Part shown: positions 24,446 through 35,400 of the stretch, in pieces
Layout: each line of letters starts with the position of its first letter
Numbering within the stretch: the first letter of the stretch is position 1
Source: Heliocidaris erythrogramma
Lineage: Eukaryota > Echinodermata > Echinoidea > Camarodonta > Echinometridae
DNA length: 64,000 bases
Direction: 5' to 3'
Assembly: GCA_025617745.1 (NCBI GenBank)
Contig: CM046869.1
Span: forward strand, 18,988,994-19,052,993
The notes under the pieces: generated by a model
What the model was told of the DNA's origin: nothing
Database searches by the model: none
What the model saw: the letters and a program-made list of their open reading frames with translations, nothing else
Translations under genes and position numbers: made by a program

Positions 24446-24506
24446 TAGCGCTTTGAGCCAGTTTGGGAAAGGCGCTTTATATAAATGCGAGGTATTATTA
24501 TTATTT
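24446..24506 (+). repeat. L2/V-SINE-like 3' tail fragment
   Basis: TAGCGCTTTGAGCCAGTTTG, then GGCGCTTTATATAAATG and ATTATTATTA, matches the familiar 3' tail shape of V-SINEs and L2-type LINEs. Only the tail is present. Confidence 0.55.
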
Positions 24507-24754
24507 TGCTTCTGAATTTCAACTCCTATCTTGTAATCCAAAATGTCTTCATCAGTTTCAATCAATTACAAAAAAATATTACGGTAGTACAAACTATGTA
24601 TCACTTGATTTGATTTTTTGATGAATACAATTAAAAATGCTAATTGTGTTTACCCAGGGAAGCCTCATCATTATCAAAGCTGTTCTTCCTGAGGGTCCTA
24701 CAATTATTATTACCCCAGCAATTGCCAGGTAGGCCTACCAGTTTAAACCTGGGT

Positions 24755-24880
24755 GGAGAGGGACAAACGTGGTTAAAACATCTTGTCCAAAGATGTAAGC
24801 ACCCAACGAAAATCCAACCCAGGACATCTCATATATGAGAGCCAAGAGCCTTCAGCAATATACATGTACCACAATACTAT
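24755..24880 (-). mobile_element. tRNA-derived SINE (family B), copy 2, degenerate
   Basis: The plus strand reads CATCTTGTCCAAAGATGTAA, ...CCAACCCAGGACATCTCATA, ...GAGAGCCAAGAGCCTTCAGC, colinear with copy 1 at 19830-20025. The B box is damaged (ATCCAACCC in place of ATCGAACCC). Confidence 0.55.
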
Positions 24881-25687
24881 TGCCGTGTATAGCCTTTAAG
24901 AAATATATAGTATGTTTTACTTTTGTTCTAGAAGCTCCTTCGTGATCCAAGAATAAACTTAAAATGTGTTCATCAAAACCATTTCGATCCTACACATATA
25001 CATCTATATTATATTGGTATTGATGCTGATGTTATATGGGACACATTTTGTTGTTTTTGTTAGTGCTGTTGTTATTACTCAAAGCTGAATTCTAACTGCA
25101 TATCGTTGTCTCTAAAGAAAATCACAAATAAACCTTAAAAATAATAAGGTGAAAAAAAAAATAGTTTAAACTTTTACTGCGTACTATTATCGTTTGACAT
25201 ATCAAACAATTTCATTTTATTTTGGAGAGAAAGTTCCTATACACTTCAATGATCACATAATCATTATTTCTTCAGAAAAAGATGACACCGTGGAACCCAA
25301 AGTGACCAATGTCCGTCAATTTTATCATCTCAACCATACTTTCACTTCGACAAGTTTGAAGTGAAAATAATGACACATATTTAGCCAACCTCTCATTGAA
25401 ATACACCTCCAACAACCTAACTTCATGACAATCAAGTGACAAAAGGAAAAGAAAAAAGGTTGTGGAGCCTAAACAAACCACACGCCATTGTATTTCCTCA
25501 GTCCCATTTGTACAATTTGTTGTTCTTTTGGCCCGTTGCAATATTCTGTTGTTCCAACGTCTATTTCCAACACTATATTGTCAGAGGAAAATGGTACTTT
25601 TTGTCAACCGTGGGAACGCTGTGTAGGAGGACACAGGTTATGCATTTGCCCCTTTTTCAGATATCATTTTTATACTAATTCTCTTTC

Positions 25688-25689
<2 letters not shown>

Positions 25690-25727
<38 letters not shown>
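25690..25727. repeat. (CT)n microsatellite
   Basis: An uninterrupted CT dinucleotide run just before the terminal-like motif CCACTGGCGTAGCG. Confidence 0.9.
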
Positions 25728-25730
<3 letters not shown>

Positions 25731-25960
25731 ATCCACTGGCGTAGCGTGGGTTCAGCCATTGAGGGGGCACTTGCGTCATTTGGGGACACCGGTATTACTA
25801 GGTGAATGAAATGCTAGGGAACAAGGCCCCGATTAGGATGAGGGCGTGGGAGAGGGTTGTGTCATCTTCCTTTTGCTTCCCCCTATCACTATCTTTCTCC
25901 CTCTTGTTGTCAGTCGATGGTGGAAAATGCCCATGTTCCCTTCATAACTACTCCATTTTA
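25731..25960 (+). repeat. Dispersed repeat beginning CCACTGGCGTAGCG, copy 1
   Basis: The order CATTGAGGGGGCACT...TCATTTGGGGACACC, AACAAGGC, GGGAGAGG, GTCATCTTCC, TTTCTCCCT resembles 53070-53290, which ends at the motif ACACCACTGCCCA. CAGTGGCGTAG-type ends are common in hAT-like non-autonomous elements; the class is not proven here. Confidence 0.4.
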
Positions 25961-26690
25961 TGTCTTGGGGAGAAACAGAATGTTTTTGTTTTCTCCTTGA
26001 GCGACAGAGCGCGTATATTTGCTCAAACATAATCAAACATACAACGACCCCTTCTCATTAGAGTCCACCAAACCTCGGTGAACTTGTGGAATTCCCTCAT
26101 GTTATCTAAAAGTACGATCTATTTATCGATATCCGCACCAGTAGGATGTTATACGTTACGATGATTTAAAATGGTGTAACAGGGGCATTCATGTTTAGTT
26201 GTCACATGACTTTGGGGAAGTTGCTTAGTCCCCCTTCCTCCGCCAATATCTAATGTGTATGTTCTGCAGTGCATGCTTCTGATAGATACCCACCCCCCCC
26301 CCCCCCCTTCCCCCATAATCCTAAAAATGCCCCATGCAGTTTCCTCCGCTGTTGTTTTAAAGTTTGAAGAGTTGAAGTTTATTTATTCCGCTTTTACATC
26401 AAAAACAATTCAGATTATACAAGTATAACAGTTATTTACAAAACATACTGGTAAAGAACTCAAATAAGTTACGGTAATAGCAGGGAGGTGGAAGGCTTCC
26501 ACCTCCCTGGTAAATTGAAAGTTTCGAGAGATATAGGTATACGACAGGGACAATTAATATTAAATGTGGGGAACCTAACTAAAAAGTATATCTTGTAAAT
26601 GATTAAGCTTCCGTGTGGAGTAACACCATTGAACATTATAAGGCTATCCGCCACAACATTAACCGCCATTGTGCCCAATATAGCTGTACT

Positions 26691-26812
26691 ATTTACCATG
26701 GGCGTTAATCGTGACGTAACTCTATTTATCATGGGGGGGGGGACGACACAATAGCCCCCCCCCCCCCCATGATGAATAGAGTTACGTAACGATTAACGCC
26801 CATGCTATTTAC
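26691..26812. repeat. Near-perfect palindrome with G/C homopolymer core
   Basis: The arm ATGGGCGTTAATCG...ACTCTATTTATCATGGGG (26691-26742) is mirrored by 26755-26812 with a 12-base spacer ACGACACAATAG. The arms differ at only a few bases. It could be a small fold-back insertion or two abutting element ends. Confidence 0.7.
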
Positions 26813-27954
26813 AAATATGTAACACACACTGCATTTGCATAATTTGCTGACAGAAACATTTTCTAGCTAATAGATGCAAGTCTTACTTCAATTATTTTTG
26901 AAAAATATGTACCAGAATAAGTACCAACATTTGAGGAAGTGAAAACCTCTACTTTTTAACAGGTTCTGTCAAACTTGGATAAATTTGTCTCCCTTTTTGC
27001 TATCAAAAGCCCTATAGGTACAATTAAAAGTTGACAACGTTGCCTAAAATAGTATATTTCATACATAGTCGGAACAAAAAGACAGACATGACTGTAAGCA
27101 GCTTCAAAAGCTCAAACTTTAAATGATGTTGTATCTCGAATTATGTATATGAACATGTCCATGGAATATTGACCGATAGGGTACGAAACTGTCACCTACA
27201 TGATTTTGTTGTTTCTTATCCGCGCAATGATCCACAGAAATCTCAGTCCCAGTATGACAAAGCTTGAACTGATAAACAGCTTCACGAATACTTAAATTTG
27301 ATTTGTGTCAAAGCAGAAAAATCAAAGAAGCAGATTGGTGAAAGTTTGAACGAAATAAACGTTGTAATCACTATACATAAATACGGGAATTTCAAATTGG
27401 CCGTATCGGTACGGTCACTGCGAGGTAGCAGCGGTCAACTTTCCTATTCGCTCTAACACAAAAAAATGACTAAAATATCGATTTTGTTTCCAAATGTTCA
27501 ACTCAGTAGGATTATTTTTTTCTTTTTGGAGGGCCTAGAATTATTATATTTTGAGTACTGCCCCGAGGGAAAAGGCATTCGGGATTTAATGATAACAAAT
27601 GGGAAAATTGACCGTGAATACGTCACAATCGACTCACCAAATGGCCAATATGAGATTCGCATAGATGTAGCGATCTCATTTGTTACAAATTAATAATTTT
27701 TTTAAATTCTTTGTCCAATTTCTTTCAAACTTGCACCATCCTGTTTCTCTTATTTTTATCCTTTCACCGAAATCAGCTTTTTACAAAGGTTGGATTGCCC
27801 TTTTAAACAAGAATATTTTGATGGGCAAACCGAAAGCTCGTCCTACACTAGGCTTGCCTGTCTGTTACTAACCAAAGTTGTTCCCTCTGCTAGAATCACA
27901 ATTTTATTTTTGCATCCTTAGTAGAGATTTAGGGAGTGGAAGGCTACAGATAAA

Positions 27955-29004
27955 GAGACCGACAGCGCACGAGACAGGCGGCCCATGAGACCTGCAGCCC
28001 ACGAGACCGACAGCTTATACAAGAATGTCGGTCTCCAGGCACTTCTGAAAGGATATCAAAGGATTCACGAGACCGATATGCAGGTCTCGCTGACCTTCTT
28101 TGAGGGTTTACTGGTAGACGGACATTTTCGGTCTCGTTTATGCACAACACGAAATCTCACTTCTTGATCTTTGATCTCATTAGATCATCAACGACATCTT
28201 GATTTGCACTGAATGCATCGTCTGCTATAGAGCTAGATTCATTTGATTCCCTTCTGATAGGTAGAGCTCATAAATCTATGTCACTCATCTAATTCCAACG
28301 ATAATGAACTAGTCATTGCTAGTAGAAGTCTTTTCAAAGATGTATAATGGACTGTTTGTGAATGATAGATAGGCCAACCTTAATAACTCTCCTAGGTCTT
28401 ATCAATCACACCAAGGCAAGTTTCTAAATACAAACGTTTCCTTTTTAGCAAGCCTTTTGTTAATATTTATTCAGTCATTGCTATACCGACAATGTGATAT
28501 GCCAAGCTGACGTTCAAAGTAGAGTGTATTTCAATATGGGTATATACTAAACTCATCAAATATCAATATTTGATACTGAAAAATTTATGTTATGATACAG
28601 GGCATTCAAAATCACACAAGTTTCATATTTATCTCAAGAAAAGGCACGAGGAACTGCTAGTATAATTATTATGAAGTCGGCAAAGATGAGCTTATGGGGC
28701 CAATATCTCGAAACCGTCATAAGTTCGTAGACATCTCTACATTGAAAGGCGTGTTAATATACGCATTTCTATGTGATGTCCAAAACATTGGACTTGCGAC
28801 GGTTTAGAGAAATTAGCCCTTGGTATCCAATCAGCTTCTTGGCAACCGTAGACCAACAGCACACCACAATGTCGGTCTAATGACCCCTCAAAAAAAAAAC
28901 CTGCCAGAAGCCCCGCTAAACGGACATGTTAGTCTCGTGGGGCATCGCTCTCGTTAAAGCCCTCTGACAACTTTTATTAAAGACTTTTTCTGTCGGTCTC
29001 GTGG
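27955..29004. repeat. Region of recurring GAGACCGACAG motifs in both orientations
   Basis: CACGAGACCGACAG-type motifs occur near 27955, 28000 and 28065, with their complement near 28025, 28127, 28870 and 28990. The outermost copies face each other, like element termini about 1.05 kb apart. No coding signal. Confidence 0.45.
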
Positions 29005-29947
29005 AGTGTAGCTATTGCGCATTGGCTTGGGTTGCCCAATGAAATAATTTGCTACCCTAAAACGGGTCAACCCCCCCCCCCCCCATTAAACGCCCTACCC
29101 CGTCCCTTTAAATAAATCGACGTTGAATCGCACCTTGTACAAACATGATATAATTATAATCATATAATGGCTACAAGGGCTTGCTTCTGCAAATAAATCA
29201 CTCGAGGCGCCTCGAGACATGTATTATGTCAGATCAAGGGGAAAAAAATTGACTTACCTCTACAATAGCAATATATGTCAGTGTATATTGACTGTATCAA
29301 ACAGACTTTAAAAGAAAAAATATTTCAAATTCCACCTGTTCACAAATCAGTTCTGCGGTATCTCCTTTTCTCGTTTAAACTAGAAAAATACGAATAGAGA
29401 GTGAGTGACTGAGTGTTTGAGTTTGACGTTAGGATGTCAAGCGAGTCGAGAACAAAATTGAATTGTAAAAGTCGCTTTGGCGAGACGATTTCGATAAGCT
29501 GGCTGGCTTGCAGGCACTGCGGCTTGAAGAGCCTGTCTCTTTAGTAGTGCACTTATGCCTAACGAGCTGGAAAATACAAATCAGTTTTCCTTCTAATTGC
29601 TTTTTCCAAAATGACAGATATGCCTCTATATCATGGAGCATCAGTTTTGAGGTTGTATATACATTCATTTCCCCATAAAATGTGTTAAAAGCTGCATTTA
29701 TCAATGACAACCTCAATGTATTTATAACAAAGAGCAACACACAATATTTCAAAACGGCATTGGCTATATTCTGTAGAACTTCAAATATTTTTCTTTTGTT
29801 TGTTTGCAAGGTGAAATAAACAAAAAGATACAAACTTACATACAAAAATATTTAAAAATCTATGAAACATATCTAGATGTTTAAATAACGAAATATGAGC
29901 TGTATGCATCCCTACACATCAACAGAAATCAACTTGCATTTGGGTTG

Positions 29948-30060
29948 CAGTGGACCTTTAATGATAAAATGGAGTTCTGGTCATGCAATTACATTGTGAG
30001 AGAAACTATTTGGAAGCAATTTGGAAAGGTTAATTATGTAGTACATCAGAATTATATTGG
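29948..30060 (+). repeat. SINE family B body fragment, copy 3
   Basis: GATAAAATGGAGTTCTGGTC, ATGCAATTACATTGTGAGAG, AAACTATTTGG and GGTTAATTATGTAGTACAT align with the body of the SINE at 19830-20025 read on the minus strand. The tRNA-like head is missing. Confidence 0.5.
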
Positions 30061-30154
30061 CTATATTACTTATGGATCCTATATTACTTATGGCTATATT
30101 ACTTATGGATACTTATGGATCCTGCTGAGTATCGTCGTAGAAGTAGAAGTAGAA

Positions 30155-30600
30155 GAATTGGTGTATACTGTGATGTTTTGGAATCGTCAAAATGATAAGA
30201 CATTGACTCAGTCTTGTACATGCACTTCACACACACACACACACACACACACACAAATGTATATGGGACTATACACTTTTTTGAGTAGACACGTTTATAA
30301 AATCTCGGAAAAAAGCGTTCGAAAATTGTCATTAATGAGTGAAATGAGATCAGTCCCCCCCCCCCCCCCCTTTCAAAAACGCTCCGCGGCCCCTGATAAT
30401 TATGTGGCATTAAAAGGTTGGTCCAAACCTGTCGGCTATTTCTTGTTTCTCACAGTCTCTCGAATATTAGGGTATTTGAAGAGCAATTCCTTTCAGGGGA
30501 CATTAATTTCTTCTATATTCTTCCAATCTGACATAAAAAGAACGAGAGAGCTCACAAATTATTGTTACCTCTACCAGAACTCAAGGCCTTCTCTTTAAAT
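30155..30600 (+). repeat. Interspersed repeat, copy 2, containing an (AC)n run
   Basis: Colinear with 23728-24060, with an inserted (AC)n microsatellite at about 30229-30254 and a C-run near 30355. An ORF of about 217 codons across 29945-30598 consists of repeats and is not a gene. Confidence 0.55.
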
Positions 30601-30814
30601 TACATGACACATTCATGAGGTGCTCTGCGAAAGGGCGCGGCTTAGATCATCACAGGTAGTTCGTCATCAATACAAAGAAGATTATTGTTTGAAAATATGA
30701 TGCAAGGTCAAAGCATTGAACTTGGAATGGAACAAGTGCAGATCTCAGATCTTAGTGTACATCGAATTGTTTCCGCTTTTTGAAATACAGTCAGTATAAC
30801 CATGCTCAGGCAAT

Positions 30815-31025
30815 CTATCCATCTCCCCCTTTCTCTCCCTCTATAATTTCTTTTATTCCGCTCTCTCTCTCTCTCTCTTTCTATCTCTCTCACTCCATCC
30901 CAAGTCCATTTCTCATAATGACTCACAGTCACCCCCCTCTCTCTCCCTCTCTCTTTCTCTCTCTCTCTCTCTATTCCCCCCCCCCCCCCTCCTCTATCTC
31001 TATCTCTTTCTCTCTCTCCCTCTCT
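30815..31025. repeat. CT-rich simple sequence
   Basis: A pyrimidine-rich low-complexity stretch of CTCTCTCC-type repeats with an internal C homopolymer. Confidence 0.85.
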
Positions 31026-31482
31026 TAGAACACTTTTGTCTCATTACCTGTAGTGGAAGGCGTAAATGTTACGCTGGAAGGCACTCCTATAAAGACTTAG
31101 TTTCTGTAACAGAACATAATACACAAGACACAATTATCTACATCACCGCTGAAGCTTTCGTCTTTTGTCCTTTTTTTTTTCCTTGGTGCGTTTAGCTTTA
31201 GCTTTCAGTACTTGGGTGCTGCATGCATAACAAATCTTATTTCGAAATAAGGTCTTTATTTGGTTCGATAATTATTCACATGAGCGAGCAAAACGACAGA
31301 GATTATCTCCAAACATGAATCGAGAGAGAGAGAGAGAGAGAAAGTGAACTTTTAAGCTATTCAAGGCTCTACTCCGAGAAATGCATACATCGCAGAACTA
31401 TTCATTATTATAGTAAGGGATTGGAATGCTGAATCCCATTCTGCCTTCATATACGAACAAAAAGTTTTTCCTACTGTAGCCT

Positions 31483-31661
31483 AACTGGGCGTTGTGGCGT
31501 GCGCCTGTAATCCAGCTACCAGTGGAAGTTATAAACTGATTCAGCGGACCCAGGTTCGAGACTGAGTCACGTCTTTCGGATGGTGACGTTAAAGGTCGGT
31601 CCCAGACGTAAATAATCATATCTGATTGATACACGTCTGTAAAAACCCAATTACACACACA
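31483..31661 (+). mobile_element. Short SINE with a 7SL RNA/Alu-like head and perfect 12-bp target-site duplication
   Basis: The head reads ACTGGGCGTTGTGGCGTGCG, then CCTGTAATCCAGCTACC, very close to the 5' Alu domain of 7SL RNA (GGGCGCGGTGGCGCG..CCTGTAGTCCCAGCTAC). A pol III B-box-like GGTTCGAGAC follows at about 31553-31562. The unique body includes GGATGGTGACGTTAAAGGTC and ends with (AC)n. The insertion is flanked by CTACTGTAGCCT at 31471-31482 and again at 31662-31673, so it is a complete retroposed unit. The 7SL resemblance is my reading from memory of that RNA and covers about 40 bases. Confidence 0.7.
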
Positions 31662-31914
31662 CTACTGTAGCCTTCTTTCTCCTGACCATAAAACCCACTC
31701 AGGAAACGACCTGTTGAGAGTTTTGAATTGTATGTTTTTTCTTTACACAATTTCAACTTTCATTCATGCATAAAACAGGAATAACCATTGGAGCATTTAT
31801 GTTATCTGCACTGGACGTATAACACTTTTTTCAATAAATTGTTTTATTGTGACAATTAGTAGTGCTATTAGCAGATTAAGGTTCTAGTAGCAGAAGTGGT
31901 ATAAGGAAAAAATA

Positions 31915-31956
31915 GCAGAAGTAGTAGTAATATAGTAGTAGTAATAGTAGTAGTAA

Positions 31957-32006
<50 letters not shown>

Positions 32007-32091
32007 TAGTAGTAGTAGTAGTAGTAGTATAGTAGACCTAGTAGTAGTATAGTAGACGTAGTATAGTAGACGTAGTAGTAGTATAGTAGAC

Positions 32092-32127
<36 letters not shown>

Positions 32128-32182
32128 ATAGTAGTAGTAGTAGTAGTAGTAGTATAGTAGACGTAGTAGTAGTATAGTAGAC

Positions 32183-32232
<50 letters not shown>

Positions 32233-32271
32233 TGCAGTAGTTGTTGTAGTAGTAGTAGAGTAGTAGTAGAC

Positions 32272-32353
<82 letters not shown>

Positions 32354-32405
32354 TGCAGTAGTTGTTGTAGTAGTAGTAGAGTAGTAGTAGAAGTAGAAGT
32401 ACTAG
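31915..32405. repeat. Long (TAG)n trinucleotide array
   Basis: About 490 bp of TAG/AGT repeats with interspersed TAGACG, TAATAG and GTTGCAGTAGTTGTTG units; the last occurs twice, suggesting internal duplication. A minus-strand Tyr/Thr/Leu homopolymeric ORF is its translation. Confidence 0.95.
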
Positions 32406-32439
32406 TGGTGGTGAAAGTTGCTTTCGTTCATATCCATTA

Positions 32440-32480
32440 TACAGGGTGGCCCAAATGCATAATATTTGGGCCACCCTGTA
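32440..32480. repeat. Short palindrome TACAGGGTGGCCCAAAT / complement
   Basis: A 17-bp perfect inverted repeat (32440-32456 and 32464-32480) around a 7-base spacer. CAGGGTGGCCCA next to TA resembles mariner-type termini fused head to head. Confidence 0.65.
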
Positions 32481-32499
32481 TATACCGTAGAGTCTAAAA

Positions 32500-35400
32500 T
32501 TATATCATAGAGTCACTTTCCAATTTTCTTAAATTTTTGTCAGAGGTGTTGCAAAATTCATGCCACATACTTTGTTTTTCAACTTTACTTTTACATTTTT
32601 ACTGTACTTTTAGATACCTGTCTGGTATATATTCTTTTGGGTTGAATGATCTTAAATAAACCTTTAAAATTAGTTGACCTAAATAGAACTATGTCAGTGC
32701 ATGGACCTACTAGTAGGTCCATGGTCAGTGGAATAAAACTTACAGACGCTGCCTTTATGACTCCTGGCGATTTGTCATAAAAAATATCAGTCATTTAATG
32801 AACTCGTTAACACTGCCGTTGTCCTTCCACAAGCACAACCAAGATGGCACAAAAACTTGGTTATACATGCCCTTTCGAAATTCCACTAAATGATTTTTAC
32901 TTTAGTTTATGCATCATTAAAACATGTTCAGATTATTTCCATAAAACATGTTTAAACCTTATCCTCGGGTCGGCTATTAATCATGATATAATTTGTCCCC
33001 CGAGTCGACAGAGGGGCAAAACTGAACGGAGTAAAAGTGATTCATCTTTTACATATTTTCCCCCTTTCTTACTTCTTAATCACCCCTTTATAAATCCTCA
33101 TTGCTATTTTTGTTTCAATATGTTAAATTTAATTTGTGCGTGCATGCACTAATTATATTTCCATAATCTCGATTTTTAAATTTGTTTAATACATGAACTT
33201 GAAGTCCTCGAAAAACTATAGTATAAAGACCTTAATGCTGCAAAGTCAACTGTTGTCTACTACCACGTAATTTTGTTACTTTTTCAATGCTCTGTGAAAA
33301 CCCCGTTTACTGTTGAACAGACCAAGTGGTTACAAAACTGAAATAAATAAATAGTTTTTCTCATCTGTCAGTGAGTACACTCCCGGTCCAGGTTTCACGG
33401 TATCAATAAGCATTATACCCTCGAGGTTGCTCGAATACAATACATGAAAAAGAGACTGATTGTTTGTCAACAATTCGGCCTCATGAAAGACTCCCATTCT
33501 GTGAAACCTGGTCAGTTTAACTGATTGCAAACAATAGTTAGAGTTCTCCCAAAGAAAACAATAAATAGAAGCAAATCTGCTGCATTTTTGTACAATTGTC
33601 CGAATGATCAAAAGCATTTGGTTTGACCTGTGGGGCCAGGGGTTCGGATAGATGCAATTTATTCAATCTTATTGAAAAGAGCGATTATTTAATGACCCTC
33701 ATATATCAGCCTTATACGTGGGTACACTGATTATATTTGATATACTGTTCGTGTGCATACATGGGGCGTCCATCCATTTTTCAAGATGTGGGGGAGGGGG
33801 GGGGGACAAACTCATTGATCAACTTTACATCGGAGACAACTACCCCAGTGCCACCAGAGACCGACGCCCTTGCCTACTCAATAAGTTGAATGAGTAAAAA
33901 CATAAGGTACGATAGTATCTCTATAGCAAAGGAATGAATAATTTCGATATTTTACATACGATTAGATGCAGTTTAGTAAGTAGAGGGTGAGGCTATTTCA
34001 AAGAAATAGGCTGAGATGATCTTGCTGAAAATGACCAAGCGATTCGTATAAAATATTGGCAACAACATGACTAAATGATTATTCCATAGTTTCCGGTATA
34101 TTGTTCGATTTCGGCTTTCTGTTCATTCTTGCGGTATACTCCGATGAGTGCAAAACGAAAAGCTTCAGTATGTCTCTCTTCAACGCCATTTTCCTATTCC
34201 ATAAGAGGCAAACAACATTTCATTATTTCAGTTTTGAGTTCTGACAGCTTTAGGTGTTTAAAATAACAGGTTAATGCAATAACCCCCCCCCCCCCCCCAC
34301 CCTCATCAGACACATATTGTTATAAAAGTGAGACGCTGAAAATAATAGTGTGCTGATGCTTACATAATACAATAGAAGCACTAATACGGGATGGAAGACT
34401 TACACAATCTGTCTTTCTATTTTGCCAATGCCGAAGCCAAACCTATCACGAAATAATAGGTATATGAATAGCCTAAAGAAATAAAACGAAACTATATGAA
34501 GTTCTAAAACATTATATCTCGTAAGATGAGTACAACATTTATATACCTTGCTCAGTCGGAATGAATCTCCCAAAACTTTCGATTAAAAGGAGGAGAAGGA
34601 GGGGAGTCATTGAAGATTGAGGAGCGAACATAAGAACATAAAGCATAAAGGTATCCACAGTACTTATCTAAATTTAAAGTAGAAAACCTAATCTTAATCT
34701 TAAATTTGAGTAACTAAACTTTTAAAGTTCATGAATGATAACACAATGACCCACTTTCCTCGGATTTTCCACCCAATGCATGCTACAGAAATTGAAAATG
34801 CCCTCCACTTCTCAGGTAACGGCCAAAAATCTACAACTCTGTTGGTCTTAAAGCAGAAAAGGTGGTTTGGAAATCGGGGTAAATACAGTAAATATAGTAC
34901 AAAATATATAAGAAAGCGGTTATCATATACAAATTTTCCGTAATTAGATTTGATTCATCATTTTTATGAATGTTTATTATCTTTTAAAATCTTTGTTATG
35001 TGTTCTGGTTTTTTAAATGTGAAATACATGCATGTTCTGTACTTTTTATGTGAATGCAAGGCTCTCTCGAAGAGCAGGTCCAGAGGTGGACATGAAATTT
35101 GACTACCTTGTTGAAATTAAACTGAAATAAATAAATAAATTATCTAATTTCGTGTTCTCTTCATTACTGCTGTTTACTGCAATGAGTAAACCACTCTCTT
35201 TTCAATGCCATTTTTTCATTTCTACATTACCAATCGTCTGTTTAGTTATCATTTTATTTATTTCTTTTTTTGTTGTTGCATCGACTAGGAAATAACCTGT
35301 ACAATTATACAAACAGGTGTATTATTAATTAATGGGGTGCAGCACATAAACAGGTAATGCAACATAAGGCACGCACTGAACCGTTGAAGCGATGTTTTTG

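Noticed and set aside
29945-30598. 217-codon plus-strand ORF
   Set aside because: Begins at a TTG codon and spans a SINE fragment, an (AC)n run and another repeat.
31884-32474. 196-codon minus-strand ORF of Tyr, Thr and Leu runs
   Set aside because: Direct translation of the TAG trinucleotide array.
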